A DNA stretch of 64,000 nucleotides from Thereva unica. Its lineage: Eukaryota; Arthropoda; Insecta; Diptera; Therevidae. Where the stretch lies: positions 51,870,953 through 51,934,952 of the forward strand of contig OX465283.1 in assembly GCA_949987705.1 (NCBI GenBank), written 5' to 3'. Positions 33,280 to 44,481 of the stretch are shown here, in pieces (position 1 is the stretch's first letter; every line of letters starts with the position of its first letter). The notes beneath the pieces were generated by a model. It was given only the letters and a program-made list of their open reading frames with translations. It did not search any database and was not told the DNA's origin. A program made the translations under genes and the position numbers.

Positions 33280-33808
33280 CAAACAAGGATGTGCCGACGA
33301 TATAAACTGCCTTGCTAGATCACTGTCATACCTTAGAGAAATTTTTACGGAATGGCAAGACAGAGCCAATCATATAGGGTTGCAAATAAATTCAAAGAAA
33401 AGTAAGATTCTAATTAAGTCAAGGGTGGAAAGAAGAAGAAGAAACCACAACATCACCTGTAATAATATAACTTCGAACGGGTAAACCAATTTAACTACCT
33501 ATCGTCCCCAGTCAGCGAAGGCAACGATGAAACGATAGACGTAAAAACGAGTAAACACTGCAAACTGAACATACTTCTCCCTACTGCCAGTAATGAAATC
33601 CAGAGACATCCACAGAAAAACAAAAATGAGAATCTAAAAAACCATTATATGTACAGTAGCTACCTATGGGTGTCAAGCATGGAGTATTTCTCAGAAATCC
33701 GCGGACAAGATGGATATATTTGAGATAGAGGTTCTTCGAAGGATATACGGCCCAATCAATGAAGACAATGCATGGGGAATACGCTACAATCACGAATTGT
33801 ATGATTTA

Positions 33809-34824
33809 GGCTGGTCGTCTACTGGAAGCGTATTCGAGCGGCTACGCGCTTCGGCTACATGAGCGGCTACACGGAACTATGCGCGACAGATCAAACATAA
33901 AGAATTTCATACAAACATCGTCCACTGCAAGTGACTTCGAGCGGGCGGCTATAGGCGTATTCGAGCGAGCGGCTCGTGCGTGCGTCGAATCCAAAATAAT
34001 TTGGATCGGTCGCGCGTAGCCGCTCGAATCAGGAAATAATTTTCTCCAAAGCCTTTTATATTTACAAATAATGCATTATGTGTGCGTGTGTGGTTGTATG
34101 AAGTCCCAACGAATTTAAGTAAAATATCAAAATCCCATTAAAAATGAGGGGAGCAAGTTTTTCGTGCCCCAGAAAGTGCAAGAATTATTATATTTGTAGT
34201 TCATAGCTCCTAGATATCCTAGTTCATACATTCATATATTCCAAAATATCTATTTATTTTTGTTGTTGAAATTTACATAAAGTCTATCTGAAATTTATTT
34301 TTAGTCTGTACTGTTGTTACGTTTCGACTTCTCACAAGAAAATGCTTGTTTTAAAAAAAAATATCCTTACCGTAGAGTCACACTGAGACGTTCCGCAGGA
34401 GGAATAGTCTGTCTGAAGTTAGGATCCTTGCTGATAATTGGCGCTATGGCATCCAAAATATATTGGAATGTGTTGAGGCTCATACGATAATAATTGAAGA
34501 ATTTAAGGGGATTTTCGCCTAAATCATCGTGTAGATGATGGAACTCCCCCAGCCACATCCTTTTTTCTAAAATAGGGCTAACCTAATATGTTCGTCTTTT
34601 TTTATTAATTCTACGCCTCATCCACGTAGAATTTTCCAAAAAATATTTATCCTCTTCTTCCATCACAATATTATTACGTCAAAGTTCACTTCAAACTGAG
34701 CAGTATGAAAAGCTTGCAGTGTACGACCCCTGCAGCGCGTAGCCGCGTATCTCAGAGCCGGTTGTAGCCGCTCAAGTCGCCAAGCGCGAAGTCGCTCGAA
34801 TACGCTTCCAGTGGACGACCAGCC
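33809..34824 (-). mobile_element. PIF/Harbinger internal-deletion derivative
   Basis: 1016 bp with terminal inverted repeats that start GGCTGGTCGTCTACTGGAAG and match over 32 bp with one mismatch. Subterminal GAGCGGCTAC motifs repeat. The left flank is TTA (33806-33808) and the right GTA (34825-34827). Restoring one TTA makes the host LINE read on in frame (LYDLYKK), so this is a TTA duplication with one later mutation. It keeps transposase exon 1 but not the catalytic exon, so it needs a transposase from elsewhere. Confidence 0.8.
34367..34558 (-). pseudogene. Harbinger (HARBI1-like) transposase, exon 1 only
   Basis: 63 codons: LGEFHHLHDDLGENPLKFF, YYRMSLNTFQYIL, PPAERLSVTLR. This is the N-terminal region of HARBI1-type transposases before the catalytic domain. 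The frame runs straight into GTAAGG, a good splice donor, at the same codon position as the donor of the longer copy at 62039. The catalytic DDE exon is absent, deleted along with the rest of the interior. Confidence 0.7.
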
Positions 34825-35122
34825 GTATACAAAAAGGGTAAACTATCGGCACATGCCAAGCTACTGCGTTTACGTTGGGCCGGTCATGTCCAAAGAATGG
34901 ATGACTCAAAGATGCGAAAGAAAGCCCTGTACCTACTACCAGATGGCAGAAGACCAGTTGACAACCCACGGTCAAGGTGGGAAGACAATGTTAAGGCCGA
35001 GCCAGCAAAACTGCTCAATATAAGAAACTGGAAACAAGCTGCGTAGCAGAGAGACGTTTGAAGGAAAAAACTGATGGCCAAGGCACTAATTGGGCTGTAG
35101 AGAAATCAAAGAAGAAGAAGAT

Positions 35123-36954
35123 ATCACCCCGCCCCGCGGGAACATAATGCATTTTCAAAGTGGTCTGGGATAATATCTGGGTTGGCCATCCATGCTCTTG
35201 TAAGGGAGATAGTAGACAAAAGAATGAAAGAGAACTACCAACGCAAACACCCGGTTTTATTTCACTGGCTCCCATTCAATACTATTGTGCCAGAATGCTG
35301 ATTTACCGATTGAACAGGAGGTCCCTTTTTGGCGGCGAAGGCAGGAGTCAAGATAAAGGATTTCTGCCAATTAGGAAGACAAAAGGGAAGGTGGTACGGT
35401 AGAAAGTCAAAGCACTATTCCTTGCGTGGAATTAAACTACGGATCTCTGAAATGTTAGTCTTAGTATAGTGTTATTATAAATACCTATACGAAAACAGTG
35501 CAAATTTTAGAAGAATGAGAAACACTCTTTCAGATTTCTTAAACTAAAAAAACCTATTGCAATGTCAATTGACTAAATACGATTTTAGATCTTATTTACT
35601 GATGAAAATTTTGTTGCACCATTAATATCCTCGCATATACATATGTACATAAACCCAAACAGCCGACAGCTTTATCAAGAATTTTGTTAGTAAATTATGG
35701 CCGTCAAAGTATTCAGTTGCATATCTAAAAACTTGTGTCCTTACTGAAAATCCATACCGTGCAAGATACCACCGGCAAACAATGTTTCCTTATAAGAACT
35801 GCGGACTTTAACGCTCGTTTACCGTCTTATTAATATCCATCTTCTCAAATGAAACTTGCCGAATATATCTTTTACCCAAAAAGAGCCCTACAAACCTTTT
35901 CATCGTTAAAAAGCTTATATCGAAAATTTCTCTTTGAATCAACCCCCAAATGTAATTGCAATCCCTTAAAGTTATACACATGAAGAGAGCATAAAAGCTT
36001 CTGGTCTCTTGTTTCTCCTATAAAAACTTCCCCTTATGAAATATTCATTTAACTACCAAAAGGTTTGTCATGCTCACAAAATTTCGTTAAGTTTCGGGTC
36101 GCACCCTTAAAATGTGTATAATTTTCCCCAAAAATCCTTTAAAGGCTCAGATTACTTCAAAGTTAAAGGTACTGGTGTTTTGATTTAATTGAGGATACCC
36201 TATATACAAGAATGCACGAAAAAAAGATTCCAAGGTTTTTGATTCCTCTTTTTTTTCTTTTGTACTAAATATAAATTTAATATTTTTTTTAGAAGTGATT
36301 TAGACCAAATTTTTGTAGCCATTACATCATATTAGGGTTTCACACATCGTCCGGCAATCGGCTGGAAATTGGGATTGTTTATTTTTAGATTTCAGGTCAA
36401 AGATAGTCTAGTGCTAGTCTATCTCCTTAGCAAATTTCGATTTATTATTTTATCAAGAAAGGGCCGTTCTAAGGTTTAAACTCTGATCCTTTATCTATAT
36501 TATTTATAGGCAATACTCAAAAGTAGAATTTATTTGAAATCCAATTCAACATAGCTGTCATCCTTTTTTCTAACTAAAATTAATTCGAGATGTACGATTG
36601 CAGTTATAAACTAGAAGCACCATATGAATGTCGGTTGGCGATGTAAGTACATCCTTTAACATCCATCGTCAGGCTTCGTATCCATACATATATTTTAGGA
36701 GGCATTACTATGCATCCTTGCTATCGTATAAATCTTGATATGAAGATTTCAAACTTTATGTCAGGAAGCCTCATAATAATGCAAAATGTCTCTGTGTGAT
36801 GATGGTTGTATGTTGTATATTGAAATAAGTTCAAGTGTGTAAGGTTCAGCTTGAAATGGAATGAATTTGGAAAATCAGGGATGATTAGGAGTTTAATATT
36901 TGAAATTTAAAAAGCCCTAAAATCACAGTCCTTAATGTTCGAAAGAATATATTA
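35123..36954. other. No gene recognised
   Basis: AT-rich, probably old unique or fully decayed DNA. Open frames are short and without known motifs on either strand. Confidence 0.4.
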
Positions 36955-37415
36955 CAAAAAAAAACATTAAAAATGTGAATTAGAAGTTCGTGGGCGCGAA
37001 ATTATTCATTGGGACAGTTTAAAACACACTTATAACAAAAAAAAGAGATATGGATTAGTCAAGATGAATCGTTAATAGCATTAAATAATTAAACACGTGC
37101 ATTTACGAACGAATTCAGTGTGGCTCAGTCTATAGTGTTTCTAATAAAATTTGTTACATTTCGAAGGACAGCTAAGATTCAAGCTATACAACGAACTCGC
37201 CAGCCAACTTTTTCGCGGTTAATAATACTTGATTAAGTTTAAAAAAATCCTTTGAATTCGTTCGTAAATGCACGTGTTTAATTATTTCATGCTATTAACG
37301 ATTCATCTTGACTAATCCATATCACGTTTTTTTGTTATAAGTGTGTTTTAAACTGTCCCAATAAATAATTTCGCGCCCACGAACTTCTAATTCACATTTT
37401 TAATGTTTTTTTTTT
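36955..37415. mobile_element. Foldback element with 163-bp arms
   Basis: The arms 36955-37117 and 37253-37415 are near-identical reverse complements. They include the blocks GTTCGTGGGCGCGAAATTATT and AAACACGTGCATTTACGAAC, with a few single-base differences, around a 135-base spacer. The outer ends are A/T homopolymers, so the exact termini and target duplication cannot be set. No coding potential. Confidence 0.65.
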
Positions 37416-37901
37416 GGTGGGATATCACTCTTTTTTGTTTTAATACATTCTAAAATAAAAAATAAATAATCTTTTGTATAAAGAAATATTATGTATTTAA
37501 TTGTTGATTATATTTTTTTACTTAATTTTATAAGTAGGTACATAATAACAAAATGCAGGAATTCAAATTAATATTATTGCCTTTATAAAAAATAAACATA
37601 AGATCCTTTCGCGTTTCTCGGCCAAGATTTTTCCTGCACTAGGGAATCATTGATCCATAACCAGCTCGATTTTTGTCTCAACATGCTGATGTAATGACTT
37701 TGTTTCTGTATGGAATATAACACTAATCACTTCATAATTTGAACCTCCTATATGCAATTTTGCAGAAGTGACAGCTTTGATATCGCATTGCTCAATTTTA
37801 ATAAACTTTTTATTATTCAGTTCGAATAATTTTAGTTGTATGATGAGAACAGGTGCTACCAAAATTATTTCCGATTTACGAATTTTTTGAGTGTACGAAC
37901 G
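37416..37901. other. Unassigned stretch with an 87-codon minus-strand frame
   Basis: The frame at 37647-37910 (minus) has ordinary composition (IKIEQCDIKAVTSAKLHIGG and so on) but I recognise no family, and its start lies at the edge of a repeat. It could be a coding scrap of a transposon. I would not call it a gene. Confidence 0.2.
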
Positions 37902-39664
37902 ACTAACCATTTTTATATGAACACTTTTTGCTAATCATCGAATGCCCTCTGGCATCAACAGTGCGAGTAAAAATTTATCGAATAACTAGTAACGATATAT
38001 TGAGGATATACTATATTGTTTATTGTCTTTTACTTATGATAAACATTCATTTGATACCCATGTCGAAAGGGTTGTGTAGAAAATGGTAATCCGCCCTCTT
38101 GAGATGATCGCCGTGGATCTAACGAGATATTGAGTATACTATATCGCTTATGGTATTCTACTTATGATACCCTTTCAATTGATACCTATGTCGAGGGGTG
38201 GTGAAGAAATGGTAATCCGCCCTCTTGAGACCGCCGATATGGATTTTACAACATAGCTTATTGTATTCTACTTATCATACCCTTTCATTTGATACCCATG
38301 TCGAAGGGGTGGTGAAGAAAATGGTAATGCGTCCTCTTGAGATGGCCGCGGTGGATCTAACTATTTATTGAGTATACTATATTGCTTATTGTATTCTACT
38401 TATCATTCCATTTCATTTGATACCCATGTCTAAGGGGCTGTGAAGAAAATGGTAATCCGCTCTCTTGAGATGACCGCCATGGATCTAACCATATATTGAG
38501 TAAACTATATCGCTTATGGTATTCTACTTATGATACCCTTTCAATTGATACCTATGTCGAGGGGTGGTGAAGAAATGGTAATCCGCCCTCTTGAGACCGC
38601 CGATATGGATTTTACAACATAGCTTATTGTATTCTACTTATCATACCCTTTCATTTGATACCCATGTCGAAGGGGTGGTGAAGAAAATGGTAATGCGTCC
38701 TCTTGAGATGGCCGCGGTGGATCTAACTATTTATTGAGTATACTATATTGCTTATTGTATTCTACTTATCATTCCATTTCATTTGATACCCATGTCTAAG
38801 GGGCTGTGAAGAAAATGGTAATCCGCCCTCTTGAGATGACCGCCATGGATCTAACCATATATTGAGTAAGCTATATCGCTTATGGTATTCTACTTATGAT
38901 ACCCTTTCAATTGATACCCATGTTGAGGGGGTGGTAAAGAAGTGATAATCCGCCCTCTTGATACCGCCGATATGGATTTTACGACATAGCTTATTGTATT
39001 CTATTTATCATACCTTTTCATTTGATACCCATGTCGAGGGGGTGGTGAAGAAAATGGTAATGCGTCCTTTTGAGATGGCCGCGGTTTATCTAACTATTTA
39101 TTGAGTATACTATAATGCTTATTGTATTCTACTTATCATTCCATTTCATTTGATACCCATGTCGAGGGGGTTGCGAAGAAAATGGTAATCCGTCCTCTTG
39201 AGATGACCGCCTTGGATCCTAACCATATATTGAGTATACTATATCGCTTATGGTATTCCACTTATAATACCCTTTCAATTGATACCCATGTCGATAGAGT
39301 GGTGAAGAAATGGTAATCCGCCCTCTTGAGACTCCTACCAGTTTAATATGAACGCCTTTTGTCAATCATTGAAATTATAGGGAATGCTATCTGACATCAA
39401 AAGTGCTGGATTTGACTAACTTGTAACGAATATGTATGTATGTCATCTTTTTAGAAATAAATTACAATTAAAGCAAAAGTAGTAATCGGTACCTCAAAAT
39501 TTTACTGTACATCTGTACTATGAACAACATATTTTTTTATAGTACCTAACGCAATCTGACACCATAGTTGTGACTAACCACTTTTATATGAACACATTTT
39601 GTTAATCATCTAATGCCATTTGGCATCAATAGTGCGAGTAAACACTTTTCGACTAACTAGTAGC
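37902..39664 (+). repeat. About 100-bp repeat in three places around the satellite
   Basis: A unit beginning ACTAACCATTTTTATATGAACAC and containing AATGCCCTCTGGCATCAACAGTGC occurs at 37902-38000, 39331-39430 and 39572-39664, all in the same orientation. The first and second copies bracket the satellite array exactly, so array and flanks probably amplified or moved together. Confidence 0.55.
38030..39345 (+). repeat. Higher-order satellite: 128/110/128-bp trimer
   Basis: Eleven monomers, each marked by TTGATACCCATGTCGA or a close variant at about 38051, 38179, 38289, 38417, 38545, 38655, 38783, 38911, 39022, 39150 and 39279. The spacings are 128, 110, 128, 128, 110, 128, 128, 111, 128 and 129 bp. 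They therefore group as a 366-bp trimer present a little over three times. The 110-bp member lacks about 18 bases (GAGACCGCCGATATGGATTT type). Trimers are much more alike than the monomers within one trimer. Confidence 0.85.
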
Positions 39665-40512
39665 ACCATCTCATTTATTGAGCAATTGAAATAGCTTATA
39701 GCGCCATCTGATAGAATAATTTTGAGTACCCACTTTTTTAGACTGAAGGAGAAAAAAAAGTTCGTTTCGAAATGTAAAAAATGTAAAAATAAAGAAAACG
39801 AAGATTGATAGGAAAAAAAACTAATGGAATAATAAATTATTTATATTGTGGTTATCGGTTACAAATGAAAAATTACTTATATTGCTTATGAAAAGGTGAT
39901 AAATCGCATAATTTTATAAAAAAAAACACCTTGTTTTCCATGTTTAGGCGTAAATAAGGCTTTAGATTTTTGCCCTTACGAACTCGGCAAACTACCGCTT
40001 GCCTTGATGTTTGTAAATATAGTTCTCTAAAAGCTGTATGATCTTGTGTACCTTTCCCATAAATTATTATTATTATTAATATCAAACTAGTTGGAATGTG
40101 TGTTTGACCCCGTCGGTCCTCCCCAGATTTTTCTAAAGAATTTGTTTTGCTGAATGTTAGCAAACAAACTTTTCCTTCGTACTTAATTCGCCACACTAGA
40201 GCGAGCTCAATTGAGTACGTTGAAGCGCCGAAGGTAAACTGGGAAACAAAAGACATCATTTGGAAATTCGAACGATTTCAAGACATACATATAAGCAAAA
40301 ATAATCAATATAAAAGATTTGGAAGACTTGACCGAAATGGCCAAATGTTTCGTAGCTACTGGAAATTTCGGGATGAAATACCTAGAAACCGTAGGACGTG
40401 GAAAACGCTTCCCCGTCCAAAAAATGATGATTTAAGGTTTGAAAAATTCGCGATGCTAGTAAAGGGTAACGTATTGCTTACACGATTTTAAAGAGTACTC
40501 GGATTTTTATTT
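39665..40512. other. No gene assigned; 114-codon plus-strand frame
   Basis: The frame 40147-40491 is rich in charged residues (DIIWKFERFQDIHISKNNQY and so on) but matches no family I know, and it has an overlapping minus-strand frame at 39873-40259. It may be part of the upstream sequence of the SINE or chance. Otherwise AT-rich. Confidence 0.25.
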
Positions 40513-40706
40513 GGGGGGCCTCGGTAGCCTAGGGAGTAAGGCGCCTGACTACCACCTCAGAGGTCCCGGGTTCGTATCCCGGCCAGCCCCACGGTCCTTC
40601 GCCTTTTCCCCTTTCCCACCTACATAACTTTCCTTCTTTCTTCTTCCCTCTTTACATTCCTGATTCCTCCTGTCATAGCTTCCCTTAGCCCTTCCCCGCT
40701 TCACGA
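40513..40706 (+). mobile_element. tRNA-derived SINE
   Basis: The tRNA-like head at 40513-40593 has box A TAGCCTAGGGAG (40525) and box B GGTTCGTATCC (40569), with a T-arm CCGGG/CCCGG that pairs well. The acceptor stem pairs only at its first five positions and the anticodon arm is poor, so it is not a working tRNA. A pyrimidine-rich body follows to about 40706, where sequence shared with the Helentron end begins. Confidence 0.55.
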
Positions 40707-40899
40707 AAAGCGCATGTCATCGGTTAGTTGATGAGATTCAACTCGTTTCAGGAGGCATAACACTCTAGCGAGTTGTTTTTCGATGCCCCGATGTCAAAGT
40801 CGCGATAGTAATGGTTGGGAGGAAGTGGGCTAAAAATATCGCGGTACTTTGTGGCATTTCCTTTCTTCCCGACTAGAGCTGCTGTTCTACATTGCACTT
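40707..40899 (+). repeat. Copy of the Helentron 3' region
   Basis: AAAGCGCATGTCATCGGTT through CTAGAGCTGCTGTTC and ACATTGCACT match 30931-31118 nearly throughout. The copy begins abruptly at the SINE boundary and stops where the next Helitron-like end begins. Confidence 0.6.
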
Positions 40900-40910
40900 A
40901 GTACAGTCAA

Positions 40911-42914
40911 TCTATATAAATATAATTGGAGTGTCTGTCTGTAATTTCAAAATAATTATGTTTTTTTAAGTTTTTTTGGTTATTTACATGTAATTAAAAC
41001 AAAATCCACTATTTTTAAAATTTTTGTCTGTCTGTATGTCTGTATGTCTGTATGTCTGTCTGTTTGGCCGCGGTAATCTCGGAAACGGCTGGGCCGATCG
41101 GGATGGGACTTTCACTGGAAGATTCAGTATTTTTGCGAGCATGTTTTAGGCTATTTATATACACCGTATATTAGCTCTATCTGTATGTATGTATGGATGT
41201 ATGTATGTAGACAAAACTTAAAACTTGATTTTGACCCACTTCCATATAACCGTTCAACTTCAAATTTTGCACATATATTTAGTTCGGGTGACAATGTAAT
41301 CTGACCACTTTGTAAAAAAATCAAGATGGCGGTTCCAAGATGGCGGGTGAATTTCGCAATTGGGCTCGCCGATCCACGACATGGGTATCAAATGAAAGGG
41401 GATGATAATTAGAGTACAATTACCTATTTTTTGTCATTATAAATTCAAAATGGCGACCAACTATGCCGGACTCACCTTTTCTTTACAACCCACTCGATAT
41501 GGGTACCAAACAAAAGGATATGACAAGAAGAATACTATTACCTGAGCGGCGTCATTGAAATCTATCTATCTATATAAATGTAAATGGCGTGTCTGTCTGT
41601 GATTTAAAAATATAGTTCTGTTTCATATGGTTATCGATCTTCTATCTATCTATCTATCTATCTAAATTATAATTGGAGTGTCTGTCTGTGATTTCAAAAC
41701 CCATTTTTAAAATTGTTGGCTGTATGTATTGCAATGGGAATTTCACAAAAAGATTTAATACTTTTGCGGTCATATTTTAGGCGAATACGACTATCAGATA
41801 CGATTATCGGTACCGACTATCGTGTCCGACTACCGGGTTACTTTTTAGTCTAACCTATAGGAGAAGGAAAGCAAGTGATCATTCGAATTGTATACTTGAC
41901 AGACCTGTATCTAAATATCTAGATATTCCAAAAAATATCCTGATCGTTTTATAGGAAACATTCACGGAACAATCGATATTTAAATAGGCTCTTTCAGGTC
42001 TACAATTGCAATGATAAAAAGTTTGTACTCTATCAGGGATATATTTTTCCCGATTATCGCCTTCGGTTTTTCAGTCTGATCCGACAGTAGAATAAGGTTT
42101 CGAAAGGCAGCCATCGATATTTATTATCGGCCTTGAAAATACTACTCCTTCTGAAACCTCGACTCTTTTAAAAATGACTTCCACTTTTTGACTTTCCTCG
42201 CTATGAAGGATTTTTATTGATTGTAATAATAGGTACGCATTCTTTCTGATTCTGGCTTCTTTTTCACTCGAAAAAAAAATTATACATATACTAGCGAGCC
42301 GTAATTGGGATTCCATTTTATAGAAATAAAGAAGTATGCATAGCAAAGGGAACTTCCAAAACCTCAATTTCAGTAGACAATTTACAATATTAAAAAAGGA
42401 AACCGCAAACAATGTAAATACAAAAGTCGCATGCCATATTATCCTACAAGAGAAATTAGGTAAACAGGTGAATGTTCAGGTATTGTTTTGGGTCGAAAAT
42501 TCGGCCTTCCAGGAATGGCAATAAAAAAACGAGTACCTGTTTTTTATGATGGGTTAAAAAGAAGTCTATGAATAGGATATTTAAAACAAGGTTCTGCCAA
42601 TTATTGTAACGGTACACTTTAAAGGAAGCTAGAGTATTTCATTCAACACTTTAGTCTTGAAGAAGGCTTTGAATGATCGAGTTTTGTTTCGTAACGAAGT
42701 GATTTTGTGACGAAGCAGTTTAACCTTGGTTATAGAAAAAAAAATTGTTTTAATTGATTTGGTGATTTAGCGTGAATTTATTGAGATAATTTTGAATTTT
42801 TTTTTTTTTTCCCAATCTGTGATTTTTTAAATTAAAGTGGAAATTAATAAGTGTAAATAAGAGATATCTGTGAAAATTCGAGTAGGCGTTGCAAGGCACG
42901 CGGGTTTTTGCTAG
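40911..42914 (+). mobile_element. Helitron-like non-autonomous element(s)
   Basis: The left end TCTATATAAATATAATTGGAG follows an A. The right end GCAAGGCACGCGGGTTTTTG is followed by CTAG and then T, with a short GCGT/ACGC stem just before. A|TC...CTAG|T is the Helitron pattern. The left-end block GGAGTGTCTGTCTGT recurs near 41595 and 41675, so two or three heads are stacked. The interior has (TGTATGTC)n and (TCTA)n microsatellites and the ATGGGTATCAAATGAAAGGG motif at 41380. No Rep/helicase frame. Confidence 0.5.
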
Positions 42915-42989
42915 TTAAAAAATAAGGTGACAGACACTATTTGCATGACATTAGAGTTCTTTGATGAACATATGTTTTTTGACAGTGAC

Positions 42990-43442
42990 AATAGGGAACC
43001 TTACTGGAAATTTTTCCCGCTAGGGGCGCCAATGTATTATAACGTAAACATGAAGTGACATTTGTCTTCCGCCTCTCAGACAGTTCTCGATTAGTGTGAT
43101 TTTTCGGTCATTCAATGATAAAATCTTACATTCTAATAAATATGCATCGGTGTGGTTTATTTGGATGCAATAATACATATTGCGGGTTCATTTATTTCAA
43201 AAAAACAAAAAGTACGGGCACGCTGGGAAATAGCTGTGCGTCGCAAAAAGTTTAAGGGTGCAAAACATTCAAGATTTTGTCCAGATCATTTGAAGTCTGA
43301 AGGTTATATTAAAAAAGCATTTAAGGCAGGTCAGTATATGAATATTATATTTTTGTTGCTGTTGCTGTTATGTTGTTGTTGTTTGTTTACGTTATACTTC
43401 GGTGGCGCCATCTGAGTTTACCTTTGCGTAAGATTCCCTATT
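42990..43442 (+). mobile_element. Short element with inverted ends and a THAP exon
   Basis: The ends AATAGGGAACCTTAC and AATAGGGAATCTTAC (inverted) are followed about 25 bp in by GGCGCC and TATAACGTAAA blocks on both sides. No matching target duplication was found. A THAP zinc-finger exon lies inside. THAP domains are found in P-element transposases, so a P-like derivative is possible. A host exon caught between chance repeats is the alternative. Confidence 0.4.
43142..43329 (+). pseudogene. THAP-type zinc-finger exon, frameshifted
   Basis: It starts MHRCGLFGCNN (C-x4-C pair). After a shift in the A-run near 43200 it reads KVRARWEIAVRRKKFKGAKH then SRFCPDHLKSEGYI (C-x2-H pair, with the W and basic block of THAP domains). 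The second part then reaches CAG|GTCAGT, a plausible splice donor at 43330. THAP domains bind DNA. The rest of the protein is not in the window. Confidence 0.55.
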
Positions 43443-44481
43443 TAAAAAATTAACAACAAAATACGGAAATCTTATTTAAAACATTTTATTTTAATAATTT
43501 TTTTATCCATTTTCGCAGTTTATTATAATTTTTTTATTAATAACACCGTATTATGTTTAACCTCAATTCGTTTTACGTTAAAATAACTGCGTGGTGCTTG
43601 GTGCACCATCTATGAGAAAATGTAGAACTAAGAGAACCGCTGTAATGAACTTGATTAACTCGTTAATCATCAAAATATTTTGATGATTAAGGCTTGATGT
43701 TAATCATCAAAAAATTGGGAATTAACTAACAACTCAGGGCGACACACATTCCAGTTAACGATGATTAGCGTAAATTAATAGTTTAAGAGCGCTGTCTGTC
43801 CTGGGTATTAGTCTAAGGCGCGCCTAAAGAAGTTTTGCTTCAAAAAACGGCTCGACCGAATTTTATGCAAATCGTTTCAGATCATATTTCCTTAATACGC
43901 TTCGAACAACACCTCTACAAAGTCGATATATTTTTTGGTCCTCGCGACCACATACTTACGCGCCAGCACACATATAAACATACCTCTTCTTAAATTGATG
44001 CTTGTTGAAAATTACGATTTAGATTTTCATAACGATCCGATTTTCCGATTACTATCACTTCCCTATAAACTGGGAAGTTAAAAAGTCATCAGAATCGATA
44101 GAATCTCGTGTTACAAGACAAATTGAAATTAAACTTAAAATACTAGATGCACTAATTCGTCATTAAAACAAAAATATAGATTTATATAGTTACACTTATT
44201 ATAATCGATTTTTTGTCGAAAAAATAAATGTTAGTGATGGTGCGTGTCAGTTATCATTGTATACCTATCAATTATCACAAGTTCTTTTCCATTGATTAAT
44301 TGATAACACAAATGGTTTTGAGATAATCTGATTGTTGAGAAAATTCAAGCAAGGAATGAGTTAAAAGTCAATAAAGATAAAAGAGAAGCCCTTTTCTTGC
44401 TAATTATATGTACATACATATGTACATTGTACACTTTCATGGTAGATTCTAAATCTTAAATTTTCTTCAAGACGGACGTGA
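43443..44481. other. No gene recognised; perfect palindrome at 43663-43690
   Basis: TTAATCATCAAAAT followed directly by its reverse complement makes a 28-base perfect palindrome. TTAAGAGCGCTGTCTGT near 43783 recurs near 58090 and may be the end of a dispersed element. No coding frame of note. Confidence 0.45.

Larger units (their letters stand above)
31766..35122 (+). mobile_element. Decayed LINE, split by a Harbinger derivative
   Basis: Plus-strand homology runs from a 5'-truncated endonuclease (FKLISERLCS, then VIGYLNAKI where GDFNAKI is expected, near 31940), through SKNMIVSSTYFPRKDIYK (32060) and NCESDHFLVKARFRGRLSTQ (32222-32280), to RT and a C-terminal LRLRWAGHVQRMDDSKMRKK (34860-34920). 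It ends GAAATCAAAGAAGAAGAAG near 35120. There are many stops and shifts. The insertion at 33809-34824 falls between NHELYDL and YKKGK. Confidence 0.7.

Noticed and set aside
40147..40491. 114-codon plus-strand frame as a host gene
   Set aside because: No recognisable family, no supporting splice or start context, and overlapped by a minus-strand frame; noted only as unassigned.
40513..40593. Functional tRNA gene
   Set aside because: Box A and B are good, but the acceptor stem pairs at only five positions and the anticodon arm is poor; it is followed by a SINE body.
42071..42412. 113-codon minus-strand frame
   Set aside because: Hydrophobic and low-complexity reading inside the Helitron-like region; no motif.
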